Assembly: GCA_020725555.1 (NCBI GenBank)
Contig: DYEU01000026.1
Span: forward strand, 1 to 64,000
Direction: 5' to 3'
Source of the DNA: Desulfatibacillum sp.
GTDB lineage: Bacteria > Desulfobacterota > Desulfobacteria > Desulfobacterales > SpSt-501
DNA length: 64,000 bases
The first letter of the stretch is position 1, and each line of letters opens with the position of its first letter. The notes beneath the pieces are model-generated. The model ran no database searches and was not told the origin of the DNA. It was given only the letters and a program-made list of their open reading frames with translations. Positions 24,415 through 33,862 of this stretch are shown here, piece after piece. The position numbers and the translations under genes are program-made.

Positions 24415-25590
24415 TCACGCGTAGAGGTGCACCGCCCGGCTCGCCGCGCGGAACTCCTCGAGCTCCCCGCGCCAGGAGGCCTCGAGCCGCTCGACCGGCT
24501 CCAGGGCCTCGAGGCGGCGCCGCAGCCCGGCATCCCCGATCAAGAGATCGATCGGCGGGCGCTCGAACTCGTACTCGTAGGGGGGCGGGCGCCAGGCGAA
24601 ATCCCGCGGGTGCGCGGCGAGGACCGCCTGGAGCAGCCGCAAGGTGGTCGCGTAGGGGCGGTAGCGGTCGGCGTCGGTCACGTGGAGCTGGAAGCCGCGG
24701 CAGGGGCGGCCGCACCATTTTTGGGCCGTGGGCTCGAAGACGACCGGCCGCAGGAAGACCCCCGGCAGGCTCCCCTCGGGAAAGCGCGCGGCGAGCGCGC
24801 GGACGTCGAGGAAAGGGGCGCCGAAGAGCTCGAAGGGCTGGGTCGTCCCCCGCCCCTCGGAGACGTTGGTTCCCTCCCAGAGCACCTGGCCGGGGTAGAC
24901 GCTGGCGGCGGCATAGGACGGCAAGTTGGGCGAGGGGGGGATCCAGGGCAGGCCGGTCTCCGGGAAGCGCAGCGAGCGGCCCCAGCCGCGCATCGGGATC
25001 CAGCGCAGCTCGCAGGCGATGCCCCCGGGGCCGGCGATCCAGCGGCCGAGTTCGGCGAAGGTCATCCCGTGGCGCATCGGCAGGGGAAAGCGGCCCACGA
25101 ACGAGGCGCACTCCGGCCGCAGGAGGTTGCCTTCGACCTCGGCGCCTCCCAGGGGGTTGGGGCGGTCGAGCACCACCACCGGGATGCCCGCCGCGCCGGC
25201 CGTCTCCATGCAGTGGGCGAGGGTCGAGGCGAAGGTGTAGACCCGCGTGCCGGCGTCCTGGAGATCGACCACGAGCGCGTCGAGCCCCGCGAACATCGCG
25301 GCGGTGGGAACCCGCGTTTTGCCGTAGAGGCTGAAGACGGGCAGCCCGAGCTCGGGATCGACCCCGTCGTCGGATTCGATCATGTTGTCCTGCTTTTCGG
25401 CCCAGAAGCCGTGCTGGGGCGAAAAGAGGGCGCGCAGCCGGCCCCCGAAGCGCTCCCGGAGGAGCGTGCGCGCGTGGCGGAGCCGGCGGTCGACCGAGGC
25501 CGGGTTGCAAAGCAGCCCGAAGCGCAGACCCCGGAACCACGCGGGCGGGTCGGCGAGCAGCCGCTCCAGGCCGGTCTCGACGGTGGGCAT
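24415..25590 (-). CDS. namZ: Exo-beta-N-acetylmuramidase NamZ (DUF1343 family)
   Basis: The 391-residue DUF1343 protein has the family blocks GLLCNPASVD, LFSPQHGFWAEKQDNMI, VVDLQDAGTRVYTF, VVLDRPNPLGG, MRHGMTFAELGRW and GTNVSEGRGTTQPFELFGAPF. NamZ (GH171) removes MurNAc from the non-reducing ends of peptidoglycan fragments. No signal peptide is present. A TTGCCG-18-TACAAG promoter ends 6 bases before this ATG, which supports the start, so the protein appears cytoplasmic, unlike secreted relatives. Its product would feed the MurU-AmgK fusion encoded about 4 kb away. Confidence 0.9.
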   Translation of the reverse strand: MPTVETGLERLLADPPAWFRGLRFGLLCNPASVDRRLRHARTLLRERFGGRLRALFSPQHGFWAEKQDNMIESDDGVDPELGLPVFSLYGKTRVPTAAMFAGLDALVVDLQDAGTRVYTFASTLAHCMETAGAAGIPVVVLDRPNPLGGAEVEGNLLRPECASFVGRFPLPMRHGMTFAELGRWIAGPGGIACELRWIPMRGWGRSLRFPETGLPWIPPSPNLPSYAAASVYPGQVLWEGTNVSEGRGTTQPFELFGAPFLDVRALAARFPEGSLPGVFLRPVVFEPTAQKWCGRPCRGFQLHVTDADRYRPYATTLRLLQAVLAAHPRDFAWRPPPYEYEFERPPIDLLIGDAGLRRRLEALEPVERLEASWRGELEEFRAASRAVHLYA

Positions 25591-25596
25591 GGGCGC

Positions 25597-25626
25597 CTTG
25601 TAGCAGACTGCGGCGCAGGGCGGCAA
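25597..25626 (-). promoter_or_regulatory. namZ promoter, predicted leaderless start
   Basis: TTGCCG (25621-25626), 18-base spacer, TACAAG (25597-25602) on the minus strand. The -10 box ends 6 bases before the ATG at 25590, so transcription would begin about at the start codon. Confidence 0.5.
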
Positions 25627-25671
25627 GCCCGGGAGCCCCCCCGGCCCGGGGGCGGGGCGGCCCCCCGGTGC

Positions 25672-25700
25672 TTGACAGCTTGCGGCGAAACCCATAGAAA
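25672..25700 (+). promoter_or_regulatory. Promoter of the 2-oxoacid:ferredoxin oxidoreductase operon
   Basis: Consensus TTGACA (25672-25677), 17-base spacer, TAGAAA (25695-25700). The leader to the GTG at 25741 would be about 34 bases. It drives the plus-strand operon and is divergent from namZ. Confidence 0.6.
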
Positions 25701-25740
25701 GCCGCCTTTGGGCCGCGAAACGGCGGCCGGGGGGGGACGC

Positions 25741-26460
25741 GTGGCGCTCCGCTTGAACGGCGTGGTGGTCATCACCGGGCACTACGGCTGCGGCAAGTCC
25801 GAGATCGCGATCCACCTCGCCGTCCACCACCGCCGCCAAGGGCTGCGGGTCGGGCTGGCGGACCTGGACGTGGTGAACCCCTACTTCCGCTCGCGCGAGG
25901 CGGCCGAGCGGCTGGAGCGGCTCGGCATCGAAGTGGTGGCCCCGGCCCCCGCCCTGCGCCAATCGGAGCTGCCCGCCGTGAGCCCGGCCGTCGCGGGGTT
26001 GATCCGCCGGCCGCTCGACCTCGTCGTCCTGGACGCGGGGGGGGACCCGGCGGGGGCGACGGTGCTCGCCTCTCTCGGGGCGGCCTTCGCCGCCAGGCCG
26101 CCCGCGGTGCTCATGGTCGTGAACCCCTTTCGCCCGGAAACGGCCACCGTCCCCCGCTGCCTTGCGCTCCGGGGCGCGATCGAGCAGGCCGCGCGGTTGG
26201 CGGTCACGGGGCTTGCGGGCAACCCCAACCTGATCGACGAGACCGGGCCGCAGGAGGTCCTCGAGGGGCGGCGCTTCCTGACGGCGCTCGCCGCCGCCGC
26301 GGGGCTGCCGCTCGTCTTCCTCGCGGTCGCCGAGGGCGTGCTCGCCCGACTCGACCCCGCCGCCTGGGAGGAGCCCGTGCTCCCCATCCGGCGGCAGCTC
26401 GTGCCCCCCTGGGAGAAGGCCCGGGACCTGCAAGAACCGGAAGGAGACCCCCCGGCATGA
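25741..26460 (+). CDS. MinD/ParA-like P-loop ATPase associated with 2-oxoacid oxidoreductase
   Basis: This 239-residue protein carries a P-loop variant VVITGHYGCGKSEIAIHLA, a switch-like GLADLDVVNPYFRSRE and Walker B LVVLDAGGDPAGA. It resembles the CobQ/CobB/MinD/ParA nucleotide-binding family. Homologues precede ferredoxin and KorAB/VorB genes in related anaerobes, so a role in assembling or regulating the complex is a guess from context. It starts at a GTG; an ATGA overlap joins it to the ferredoxin gene. Confidence 0.8.
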   Translation: MALRLNGVVVITGHYGCGKSEIAIHLAVHHRRQGLRVGLADLDVVNPYFRSREAAERLERLGIEVVAPAPALRQSELPAVSPAVAGLIRRPLDLVVLDAGGDPAGATVLASLGAAFAARPPAVLMVVNPFRPETATVPRCLALRGAIEQAARLAVTGLAGNPNLIDETGPQEVLEGRRFLTALAAAAGLPLVFLAVAEGVLARLDPAAWEEPVLPIRRQLVPPWEKARDLQEPEGDPPA

Positions 26461-26705
26461 AACCGACCTATGTCCACCGCATCGAGCGGGAGCGCTGCAA
26501 GGGCTGCGGCCTTTGTGTGGCGTCCTGCCCCAAGAACGTGCTCGAGATCCACACCGAGCTCAACCGCAAGGGCTATTTCCCCGCCTTCCAGGCGCGCCCC
26601 GAGGATTGCATTTTCTGCGCCATCTGCTGTACGGTGTGCCCGGACGTGGCCATCGAGATCGAGGAGATCAACGCCCCCGCGGCGGCGGGGAAAGGAAACC
26701 GTTGA
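26457..26705 (+). CDS. 2-oxoacid:ferredoxin oxidoreductase delta subunit (2[4Fe-4S] ferredoxin)
   Basis: The 82-residue ferredoxin has two cluster motifs: CKGCGLCVASCPKN and CIFCAICCTVCPDV. It is the electron-transfer subunit that passes electrons from the thiamine-diphosphate site to an external ferredoxin. The position directly before the alpha subunit gene matches the Kor/Vor operon pattern. Confidence 0.92.
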   Translation: MKPTYVHRIERERCKGCGLCVASCPKNVLEIHTELNRKGYFPAFQARPEDCIFCAICCTVCPDVAIEIEEINAPAAAGKGNR

Positions 26706-26706
26706 C

Positions 26707-27786
26707 ATGGCCAAGGTGCTGATGAAAGGCAACGAGGCGATCGCCGAGGCGGCCGTGCGCGCCGGCTGCCGGAATTACTTCGCCTACCCCATCACCCCGC
26801 AGTCCGAGGTGGCCGAGTACCTCTCGCGCCGGCTGCCCGAGGTGGGGGGCGTTTTCCTCCAGGGGGAAAGCGAGGTGGCGGTCTCTTACATGATCTTCGG
26901 CGCGGCGGCGGCCGGCGAGCGGGTCTTCACGACCTCCTCGAGCCCCGGGATCAGCCTCATGTGCGAGGGGCTGAGCTACATCGCCGCGGCCGAGCTGCCC
27001 TGCGTCTTCGTGAACATCATGCGCGGCGGCCCGGGCCTGGGGGGGATCCTGCCCTCGCAGGCGGACTATTTCCAGGCCGTGAAGGGGGGCGGCCACGGCG
27101 ACTACCGGCTGCTCGTCCTCGCGCCGGCGAGCGTCCAGGAGGCCGTGGAGATGATGATGGAGGCCTTCGGGCTCGCCGAGAAATACCGCAACCCGGTCAT
27201 GATCCTGGGCGACGGCCTGATCGGCCAGATGATGGAGCCGGTCGCGTTCCCCGAGCAGCTCAAACGCGACCCCCCCTCCCCGGACGGCTGGGCGACGAAC
27301 GGCATGGACCGCCGCGGCGGCGACCGCCGCAACCTCATCCGCACCCTCTACCTCGTCCCTTCCGAGCTCAATGCCCACAACCTCAAGCTCAAGGCCAAGT
27401 ACGAGCGCATGCGGCGCGAGGAGGTGCGCTGGGAGAGCTACGCCGTCGACCCCGAGATCCGGCTCTTGCTCGTGAGCTACGGCACGATGAGCCGGGTGTG
27501 CCGCACGGCGATCGACCGGCTGCGGGAGGAGGGGATCCCCGCGGGGATGATCCGGCCCCAAACGCTTTTTCCCTTTCCGCGGGAGGCGATCTTCGCGGCG
27601 GCGGGCCAGCCCCGTGTCCAGGCGGTCTTGAGCGTCGAGATGAGCATGGGGCAGCTCGTCGAGGACGTGGAGTGGGCCGTGTGCGGCGCCCGGCCCGTCT
27701 TCTGGTACGGGAAATGTGGGGGCGAGGTCCCCACCCCCGAGGACGTGATGGAGGAGGCCCGGCGGGTTCTTCGCGAAGCCGCCTGA
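26707..27786 (+). CDS. 2-oxoacid:ferredoxin oxidoreductase alpha subunit (VorB/KorA type)
   Basis: The 359-residue alpha subunit has the family start MKGNEAIAEAAVRAGCRNYF, followed by YPITPQSEVAEYL, FTTSSSPGISLM and the C-terminal ETSM-like SVEMSMGQLVEDV. The complex oxidatively decarboxylates a 2-oxoacid to its acyl-CoA with ferredoxin reduction. The 2-oxoglutarate or branched-chain 2-oxoacid substrate cannot be told from sequence alone; the VorB-like alpha subunit favours 3-methyl-2-oxobutanoate or 2-oxoglutarate. The ATG lies 1 base after the ferredoxin stop. Confidence 0.9.
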   Translation: MAKVLMKGNEAIAEAAVRAGCRNYFAYPITPQSEVAEYLSRRLPEVGGVFLQGESEVAVSYMIFGAAAAGERVFTTSSSPGISLMCEGLSYIAAAELPCVFVNIMRGGPGLGGILPSQADYFQAVKGGGHGDYRLLVLAPASVQEAVEMMMEAFGLAEKYRNPVMILGDGLIGQMMEPVAFPEQLKRDPPSPDGWATNGMDRRGGDRRNLIRTLYLVPSELNAHNLKLKAKYERMRREEVRWESYAVDPEIRLLLVSYGTMSRVCRTAIDRLREEGIPAGMIRPQTLFPFPREAIFAAAGQPRVQAVLSVEMSMGQLVEDVEWAVCGARPVFWYGKCGGEVPTPEDVMEEARRVLREAA

Positions 27787-27854
27787 GCAACAACCGCCGC
27801 CGGGGACGTGCGCTCCCCGCCGTCCCGGCGGATGCGAAGGGAAGGCGATCGATC

Positions 27855-28629
27855 ATGGGAAAGAGCTTTCACCGGCCGCAGGCCCTGGCCGATGTCCCGA
27901 CCCACTACTGCCCGGGGTGCACCCACGGGATCGCCCATCGGCTCGTGGCCGAGGTGATCGACGAGCTCGGCCTGCGCGGCCGCACCGTGGGCGTCGCGCC
28001 GGTCGGCTGCGCGGTGCTCTGCTACAACTACTTCACCTTCGATTTCATCGAGGCCGCCCACGGCCGCGCCCCGGCCATCGCCACCGGGCTCAAGCGCGTG
28101 CGGCCGGACCTCATCGTCTTCACCTACCAGGGGGACGGCGACCTCGCCAGCATCGGCATGAGCGAGATCATCCACGCGGCCAACCGCGGCGAGAAGTTCA
28201 CCACCGTTTTCATCAACAACGCGGTCTACGGCATGACGGGCGGCCAGATGGCACCCACCACCCTTCCCGAGCAGCGCACCACGACCTCGCCCTTCGGCCG
28301 CAAGCCGGCCCAGACCGGCATGCCGGTGAAGGTGGCCGAGCTCCTCGCCGCCCTCGAGACGCCGGGCTACATCGTGCGCGAGGCGCTCATCCGGCCGAAG
28401 TACATCCAGCGCGCCCGCAAGGCGATCCGCCGGGCCTTCGCCTACCAGGCGGAGAACACCTGCTTCAGCCTGGTCGAGCTCATCAGCACCTGCCCGACGA
28501 ACTGGGGCCTGACCCCGCTCGATGCGCTCTCGTGGGCCGAGCAGAAGATGCTGCCCTACTACCCGCTCGGGGTGTTCAAGACCCCGGAGGAGGGGCGGCG
28601 CGACCCGGGCGCCGCGGAAAGGAGCGCGC

Positions 28630-28640
<11 letters not shown>
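27855..28640 (+). CDS. 2-oxoacid:ferredoxin oxidoreductase beta subunit (thiamine-diphosphate binding)
   Basis: The 261-residue beta subunit has HYCPGCTHGIAHRL near the N-terminus and the thiamine-diphosphate/Mg motif GDGDLASIGMSE ... FINNAVYGMTGGQMAPTT. It carries the decarboxylation chemistry of the complex. It follows alpha by 68 bases and overlaps the gamma subunit start by 11 bases, indicating coupled translation. Confidence 0.93.
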
Positions 28641-29169
<529 letters not shown>

Positions 29170-29212
29170 GCGGGCGGGAGCCCCCGCCCCGGAAGGCCAC
29201 GGGAACCCGGCG

Positions 29213-30304
29213 ATGACGCTTGCCGTCCCCCCCCACATCCTTGCCATCCCGCCCTATGTCCCCGGCAAGCCGATCGAGGAGCTCGAGCGCGAGCGCGGCA
29301 TCACCGGTTCGGTCAAGCTCGCCTCGAACGAAAACCCCCTCGGCCCCTCGCCCCGGGCGCTCGCGGCGCTCGCGGCGTCCCTGGAAACGCTCCACCGCTA
29401 CCCCGACAGCACGGGGTACCGCCTGACGCGAAAGATCGCCCGCCGCCTGGGCCTTGCGCCCGAGCAGGTCGTTCTGGGCAACGGCTCCGACGAGATCCTC
29501 GCCCTCCTCGCGCGGGCGTTTCTCCAGCCCGGCGACGAGGTCCTCCTGCCCGCGCCCGCCTTCGCCATCTACGAGATCGAGGCCCGCGCCTCGGGCGCGG
29601 TGCCGGTCCCGGTGCCGCTGAGAGACTTTCGCACCGACCTCGAGGCGATGGCCGGGCGCGTCGGCGCGCGGACGCGGATCGTCTTTCTGAACAGCCCGCA
29701 CAACCCGACCGGCCACCGGATCGGCCGGGAGGCGCTCGCCGGCTTCCTTGCGCGCCTGCCCGCCGAGGTGATCGCCGTGGTCGACGAGGCCTACATCGAG
29801 TTCGTGCGCGACCCCGGGGAAGCGGACCCCCGGCCCCTCCTCGAGGGCCCGCGGCCCGTCGTGGTCCTCCGAACCTTTTCGAAGGCTTACGGGCTCGCGG
29901 GGCTGCGCGTCGGCTACGGCCTCATGCCGGCCGGGCTCGCCGCCGTGCTGCACCGCGTGCGGCCGCCCTTCAACGTGAACCGCGCCGCCCAGGTGGCCGC
30001 CGAGGCGGCCCTCGACGACGAGGCCTTCCTCGCGGAGAGCCGGCGGGTCGTCCACGAGGGGATCGATTTCCTGCGCGAGGGGCTCGAGCGCCTGGGGCTC
30101 TTCTGCCTGCCGAGCGAGGCGAATTTCCTCATGTTCGCACTCCCCGGCGAGGCCCGGCCGGTTTACGAAGGGCTGCTTGCGCGCGGGGTGATCGTGCGGC
30201 CGCTCGCCTCCTACGGCTACCCCCGCCACCTGCGGGTGAGCGTGGGGCGCCCCGAGGAGAACCGCCGCTTTCTCGACGCCCTGCGTGCGGTTCTCGGCCG
30301 GTGA
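29213..30304 (+). CDS. hisC: Histidinol-phosphate aminotransferase
   Basis: The 363-residue class II aminotransferase converts imidazole-acetol phosphate to histidinol phosphate. Visible features are [34 protein letters not shown] and the PLP lysine in [16 protein letters not shown]. HisC proteins can also act on aromatic 2-oxoacids. Other his genes are not in the window. It is 10 bases upstream of cmk. Confidence 0.92.
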   Translation: MTLAVPPHILAIPPYVPGKPIEELERERGITGSVKLASNENPLGPSPRALAALAASLETLHRYPDSTGYRLTRKIARRLGLAPEQVVLGNGSDEILALLARAFLQPGDEVLLPAPAFAIYEIEARASGAVPVPVPLRDFRTDLEAMAGRVGARTRIVFLNSPHNPTGHRIGREALAGFLARLPAEVIAVVDEAYIEFVRDPGEADPRPLLEGPRPVVVLRTFSKAYGLAGLRVGYGLMPAGLAAVLHRVRPPFNVNRAAQVAAEAALDDEAFLAESRRVVHEGIDFLREGLERLGLFCLPSEANFLMFALPGEARPVYEGLLARGVIVRPLASYGYPRHLRVSVGRPEENRRFLDALRAVLGR

Positions 30305-30314
30305 GGCGCCGCCC

Positions 30315-31016
30315 ATGCCCGCGGAGACGAAGCTCCTGATCACGATCGACGGGCCGGCCGGGGCGGGAAAGACGACCGCCAGCCGCCGGCTCGCCGCACG
30401 CCTGGGCTACCGGCACATCGACACCGGGGCCCTCTACCGCGCGGTCGCCTACGCGGCCCGCGCCCGCGGCATCGACCCCGAGGACGACGCGGCGCTCGGC
30501 CGGCTGCTCGCCGCGCCGACGATCGGCTTCGCCCCCGCCCCGGCCGAGGGCCCGGCCCGCGTGACGGTCGACGGCGAGGACGTGACCGAGGCCATCCGCA
30601 CCCCCGAGATCGCGCAGCTCGCCTCGGCGATCTCGGCCCGGCCCGTGGTGCGGGCCGGCCTCCTCGGTCTCCAGCGCGACCTCGGCCGCGGCAAGGGGGC
30701 GGTCTTCGAGGGCCGGGACATGGGCACCGTGGTCTTCCCGGAGGCGGACCTCAAGTTCTTCCTCACCGCCTCCGAGGAGGCGCGCGCCCGGCGGCGTTAC
30801 GCGGAGATGGGGGGGGAGCGGTCCGGGTTGCGCTTCGAGGCCGTGCGCGACGAGCTGCGCCGCCGCGACCGCCGCGACGCCGAGCGCGCCGTCGCCCCGC
30901 TGCGGGCGGCGGCGGACGCCATCCTCATCGATTCCTCCGATCTCACCCTCGAGCAGGTGGTCGAGGCCATGCTCGGCCGCGTGCAGGCCCGGCTCGCCCC
31001 GCCGCGAAACGGCTGA
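30315..31016 (+). CDS. cmk: Cytidylate kinase
   Basis: The 233-residue enzyme phosphorylates (d)CMP. It has Walker A IDGPAGAGKTTASRRLA, RHIDTGALYRAVAYAA, GRDMGTVVFPEADLKFFLTAS and the C-terminal RDRRDAERAVAPL. The ATG at 30315 is preferred over an upstream in-frame GTG at 30285 that would overlap hisC. cmk before rpsA is a widely conserved order. Confidence 0.96.
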   Translation: MPAETKLLITIDGPAGAGKTTASRRLAARLGYRHIDTGALYRAVAYAARARGIDPEDDAALGRLLAAPTIGFAPAPAEGPARVTVDGEDVTEAIRTPEIAQLASAISARPVVRAGLLGLQRDLGRGKGAVFEGRDMGTVVFPEADLKFFLTASEEARARRRYAEMGGERSGLRFEAVRDELRRRDRRDAERAVAPLRAAADAILIDSSDLTLEQVVEAMLGRVQARLAPPRNG

Positions 31017-31053
31017 CGGGGGGCCCGCCGCCCGGGTGCGACCCATTTTTCCC

Positions 31054-31082
31054 TTTCCATTTCGCCCCGTCTTTGTTACAAG
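31054..31082 (+). promoter_or_regulatory. Possible rpsA promoter
   Basis: TTTCCA (31054-31059), 17-base spacer, TACAAG (31077-31082) in a locally T-rich stretch upstream of rpsA. Matches to consensus are moderate. Confidence 0.35.
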
Positions 31083-31140
31083 AGTCGAGTTTTGCGCATC
31101 CCGGGGGCGCGAATTCAGGGCAAGGGGGACACGGGGGATC

Positions 31141-32919
31141 ATGGTTCACGACCCAACCGACAGCAAACACGAGGCGAGCCGGCCGCAGCCGGAGTCCGGA
31201 GCACCGGCGGAGGGGGGCGGCGCCCGCGAGGGCGCCGAAGCCGCCGAGCCATCGATGAACCTCTACGAGGACAGCTTCGGGCAGTTCAAGGAAGGCGAGG
31301 TCGTCAGCGGGGTCATCACCGCGGTCGACAAGGACTGGGTGATGGTCGACATCGGCTACAAGTCCGAGGGCCAGATCCGCATCCAGGAATTCCGCGCCGA
31401 GGACGGCTCCATCACCGCCCGCATCGGCGAGCGGGTCGATGTCATGGTCGAGTGGTGGGACGACGAGGACGAGCGCGTCATCCTCTCCAAGGAGAAGGCC
31501 GCCAACATCAAGGTCTGGGAGAAGATCAAGCGCTGCCACGACGAGGACGGCACCATCACCGGGACGATCACCAACCGCGTCAAGGGCGGCTTTTCGGTCG
31601 ACATCGGCGTGCCCGCCTTCCTGCCCGGCTCGCAGGCGGACCTGCGGCCGGTGCGCAACCTCGACGAGCTGGTCGGCAAGACCTTCGACTTCAAGATCCT
31701 CAAATACAACCGCAAGCGCAGCAACATCGTCCTCTCCCGCCGCGTGCTCCTCGAGAAGGAACGCGCCGTCAAGCGCGCCGCCACGCTCGCCACGATCCAG
31801 GAAGGCAAGGTCATGCCCGGCGTGGTCAAGAACATCACCGAGTACGGCGTGTTCGTGGACCTGGGCGGGCTGGACGGCCTGCTGCACATCACCGACATGT
31901 CCTGGGGGCGGATCAAGCACCCCTCGGACCTCTTCAAGATCGGCGACGCCGTGCAGGTCAAGGTGCTGCACCTCGATCTCGAGCGGGAGCGGGTCTCGCT
32001 CGGCCTCAAGCAGCTCACCCCCGACCCCTGGACGCTCGCCGCCCAGAAGTACCCCGCGGGCACCCGGGTGACGGGCCGGGTCGTGAGCCTCACCGATTAC
32101 GGGGCCTTCGTCGAGCTCGAGCCCGGCATCGAGGGGCTGATCCACGTCTCGGAGATGTCCTGGACGCGCAAGGTCCGCCACCCCTCGAAGATCGTCTCCA
32201 TCGGCGAGACCGTGGAGGCGGTGGTGCTCGACATCAAGCCCGACGCGCGGCGCATTTCGCTCGGCATGAAGCAGATCGCCCCCAACCCCTGGGACGTCGT
32301 CGCCGAGAAATACCCCGTGGGGACGACGATCGAGGGCAAGATCAAGAACATCACCGACTTCGGCATCTTCATCGGGATCGACGAGGGCATCGACGGCCTC
32401 GTGCACATCTCCGACATCTCCTGGACCAAGCGCATCAAGCACCCCTCGGAGCTCTACAAGAAGGGGGACGTGGTCCAGGCGATCGTGCTCGACATCGAGA
32501 AGGAAAACGAGCGCTTCTCGCTCGGCATCAAGCAGCTGACCGAGGACCCCTGGAAGAGCGTGCACACGCGCTACCGCGTGGGCAGCGAGATCACCGGCAC
32601 CGTGACCAACGTGACCGATTTCGGGGTCTTCGTCGAGCTCGAGGAAGGGATCGAGGGCCTGGTCCACGTCTCCGAGATCAGCAAGGAGAAGATCAAGACC
32701 CCCGTGGGCCGCTTCCAGGTGGGGGAGGCGATCACCGCCAAGGTGATGACCATCAACAGCGAGGAGCGCCGCATCGGCCTCTCCATCAAGCGGCTGGAGG
32801 TCGAGCGCGAACAGAGCCTGCTGAACGAGTACGTGAGCAGCATGGGGCAGTCGACCTCGGCGACCACGACCTTCGGCGAGCTCCTGCGCGAGAACCTCCA
32901 GGAGAAGATGAAGGAATAG
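31141..32919 (+). CDS. rpsA: 30S ribosomal protein S1
   Basis: The 592-residue protein has six S1 (OB-fold) repeats at roughly residues 55-120, 137-203, 221-290, 308-377, 395-464 and 482-550, each with the VxGxVxxIxDxGxFVxL pattern and SEMSW or SDISW turns. S1 recruits mRNA to the ribosome. An N-terminal acidic, Glu/Pro-rich extension precedes the first repeat. The ATG at 31141 is preceded by GGGGGAC. A strong terminator follows. Confidence 0.97.
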   Translation: MVHDPTDSKHEASRPQPESGAPAEGGGAREGAEAAEPSMNLYEDSFGQFKEGEVVSGVITAVDKDWVMVDIGYKSEGQIRIQEFRAEDGSITARIGERVDVMVEWWDDEDERVILSKEKAANIKVWEKIKRCHDEDGTITGTITNRVKGGFSVDIGVPAFLPGSQADLRPVRNLDELVGKTFDFKILKYNRKRSNIVLSRRVLLEKERAVKRAATLATIQEGKVMPGVVKNITEYGVFVDLGGLDGLLHITDMSWGRIKHPSDLFKIGDAVQVKVLHLDLERERVSLGLKQLTPDPWTLAAQKYPAGTRVTGRVVSLTDYGAFVELEPGIEGLIHVSEMSWTRKVRHPSKIVSIGETVEAVVLDIKPDARRISLGMKQIAPNPWDVVAEKYPVGTTIEGKIKNITDFGIFIGIDEGIDGLVHISDISWTKRIKHPSELYKKGDVVQAIVLDIEKENERFSLGIKQLTEDPWKSVHTRYRVGSEITGTVTNVTDFGVFVELEEGIEGLVHVSEISKEKIKTPVGRFQVGEAITAKVMTINSEERRIGLSIKRLEVEREQSLLNEYVSSMGQSTSATTTFGELLRENLQEKMKE

Positions 32920-32947
32920 GGCTTCGCGGAGCCCCGGCAGACAGCGG

Positions 32948-32981
32948 AGCCCCGCCCCGGAGAGCCGGGGCGGGGCTTTGC
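32948..32981 (+). terminator. Intrinsic terminator after rpsA
   Basis: A 13-bp stem AGCCCCGCCCCGG/CCGGGGCGGGGCT with an AGAG loop, then TTGCGTTT. It separates rpsA from the next operon. Confidence 0.8.
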
Positions 32982-32998
32982 GTTTCGGAGCGCCGGAA

Positions 32999-33832
32999 AT
33001 GGGGGGAAGCCTCCTCGTCTTCACCGACCTCGACGGGACACTCCTCGACGCCGACTACGGCTTCGCGGATGCCGCGCCGGCGCTGGCCGAGATCCGCCGG
33101 CGCGGCATCCCGCTGATCCCCTGCTCCAGCAAGACCCGCGACGAGGTCGAGCGTCTCCGCCGGCGGCTGGGGCTCGCGGACCCCTTCATCGTCGAGAACG
33201 GGGCCGCCTGCTGCATCCCCGAGGGCTGGCGCGGGATCCCCCTCGCGGAGGGGCGCCGCGAGGGGGGCTGCCGCGTGATCCGCTGCGGCGTCGCCTACGA
33301 GCGGCTGCGGCGTTTTCTCGCGGGGCCGGGGCGGGCCCTGGGCGCCCGCGGCTTCGGCGACGCCGGCGTCGCGGAGATCGCCCGGCGGACGGGGCTCCCG
33401 GCCGAGGAGGCGGCGCTCGCGCGCCGGCGGGAGGCGAGCGAGCCGTTCTGGTTCGAAGGGCCGGAGCGGGCCGCGGAGCTCGCCGCCGCCGCCGCCCGCC
33501 GGGGGCTTGCCGTCACCCGCGGCGGCCGCTTTTTCCATCTGATCGGCGCGGGCGTGGACAAGGGCGCGGCGGTGCGGCGGCTTGTGGCCCTGATCGCGCC
33601 GCATCTGCCCGCGCCGCTGCGCACGATCGGCCTGGGCGACGGCGAAAACGACCTCCCCCTGCTCGCGGCGGTCGACCGTCCCGTTCTGCTGCCGCGGCCG
33701 GAGGGCGGCTTCGTGCCCTGCGACCTCACCGGGCTCCTGCGCGAGCGCCAAGGCGGCGCCCGGGGGTGGAACGCGGCCGTGCTCCGCCTGCTCGCCGCGC
33801 TCGATGCCGGCCCGGCGGACCCGCGCCCCTAG
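32999..33832 (+). CDS. HAD-family mannosyl/glucosyl-3-phosphoglycerate phosphatase
   Basis: The 277-residue HAD subclass IIB phosphatase has the nucleophile motif VFTDLDGTLLDADYG, motif II CSSKTRDEVERLR, ENGAACCIP, and motif III/IV GLGDGENDLPLLAAVDRP. It matches the MpgP/GpgP type. It would dephosphorylate the product of the downstream glycosyltransferase to glucosyl- or mannosylglycerate. The ATG at 32999 is preferred over an upstream GTG; a 30-base gap separates it from gpgS. Confidence 0.85.
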   Translation: MGGSLLVFTDLDGTLLDADYGFADAAPALAEIRRRGIPLIPCSSKTRDEVERLRRRLGLADPFIVENGAACCIPEGWRGIPLAEGRREGGCRVIRCGVAYERLRRFLAGPGRALGARGFGDAGVAEIARRTGLPAEEAALARRREASEPFWFEGPERAAELAAAAARRGLAVTRGGRFFHLIGAGVDKGAAVRRLVALIAPHLPAPLRTIGLGDGENDLPLLAAVDRPVLLPRPEGGFVPCDLTGLLRERQGGARGWNAAVLRLLAALDAGPADPRP

Positions 33833-33862
33833 CCGCCGGCCCCGACGAAGGGAGGACCCCCC

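Noticed and set aside
25591-26433. Upstream extension of the NamZ frame opposite the P-loop ATPase gene
   Set aside because: The extension is low-complexity and antisense to a well-supported gene; a promoter lies directly before the ATG at 25590.
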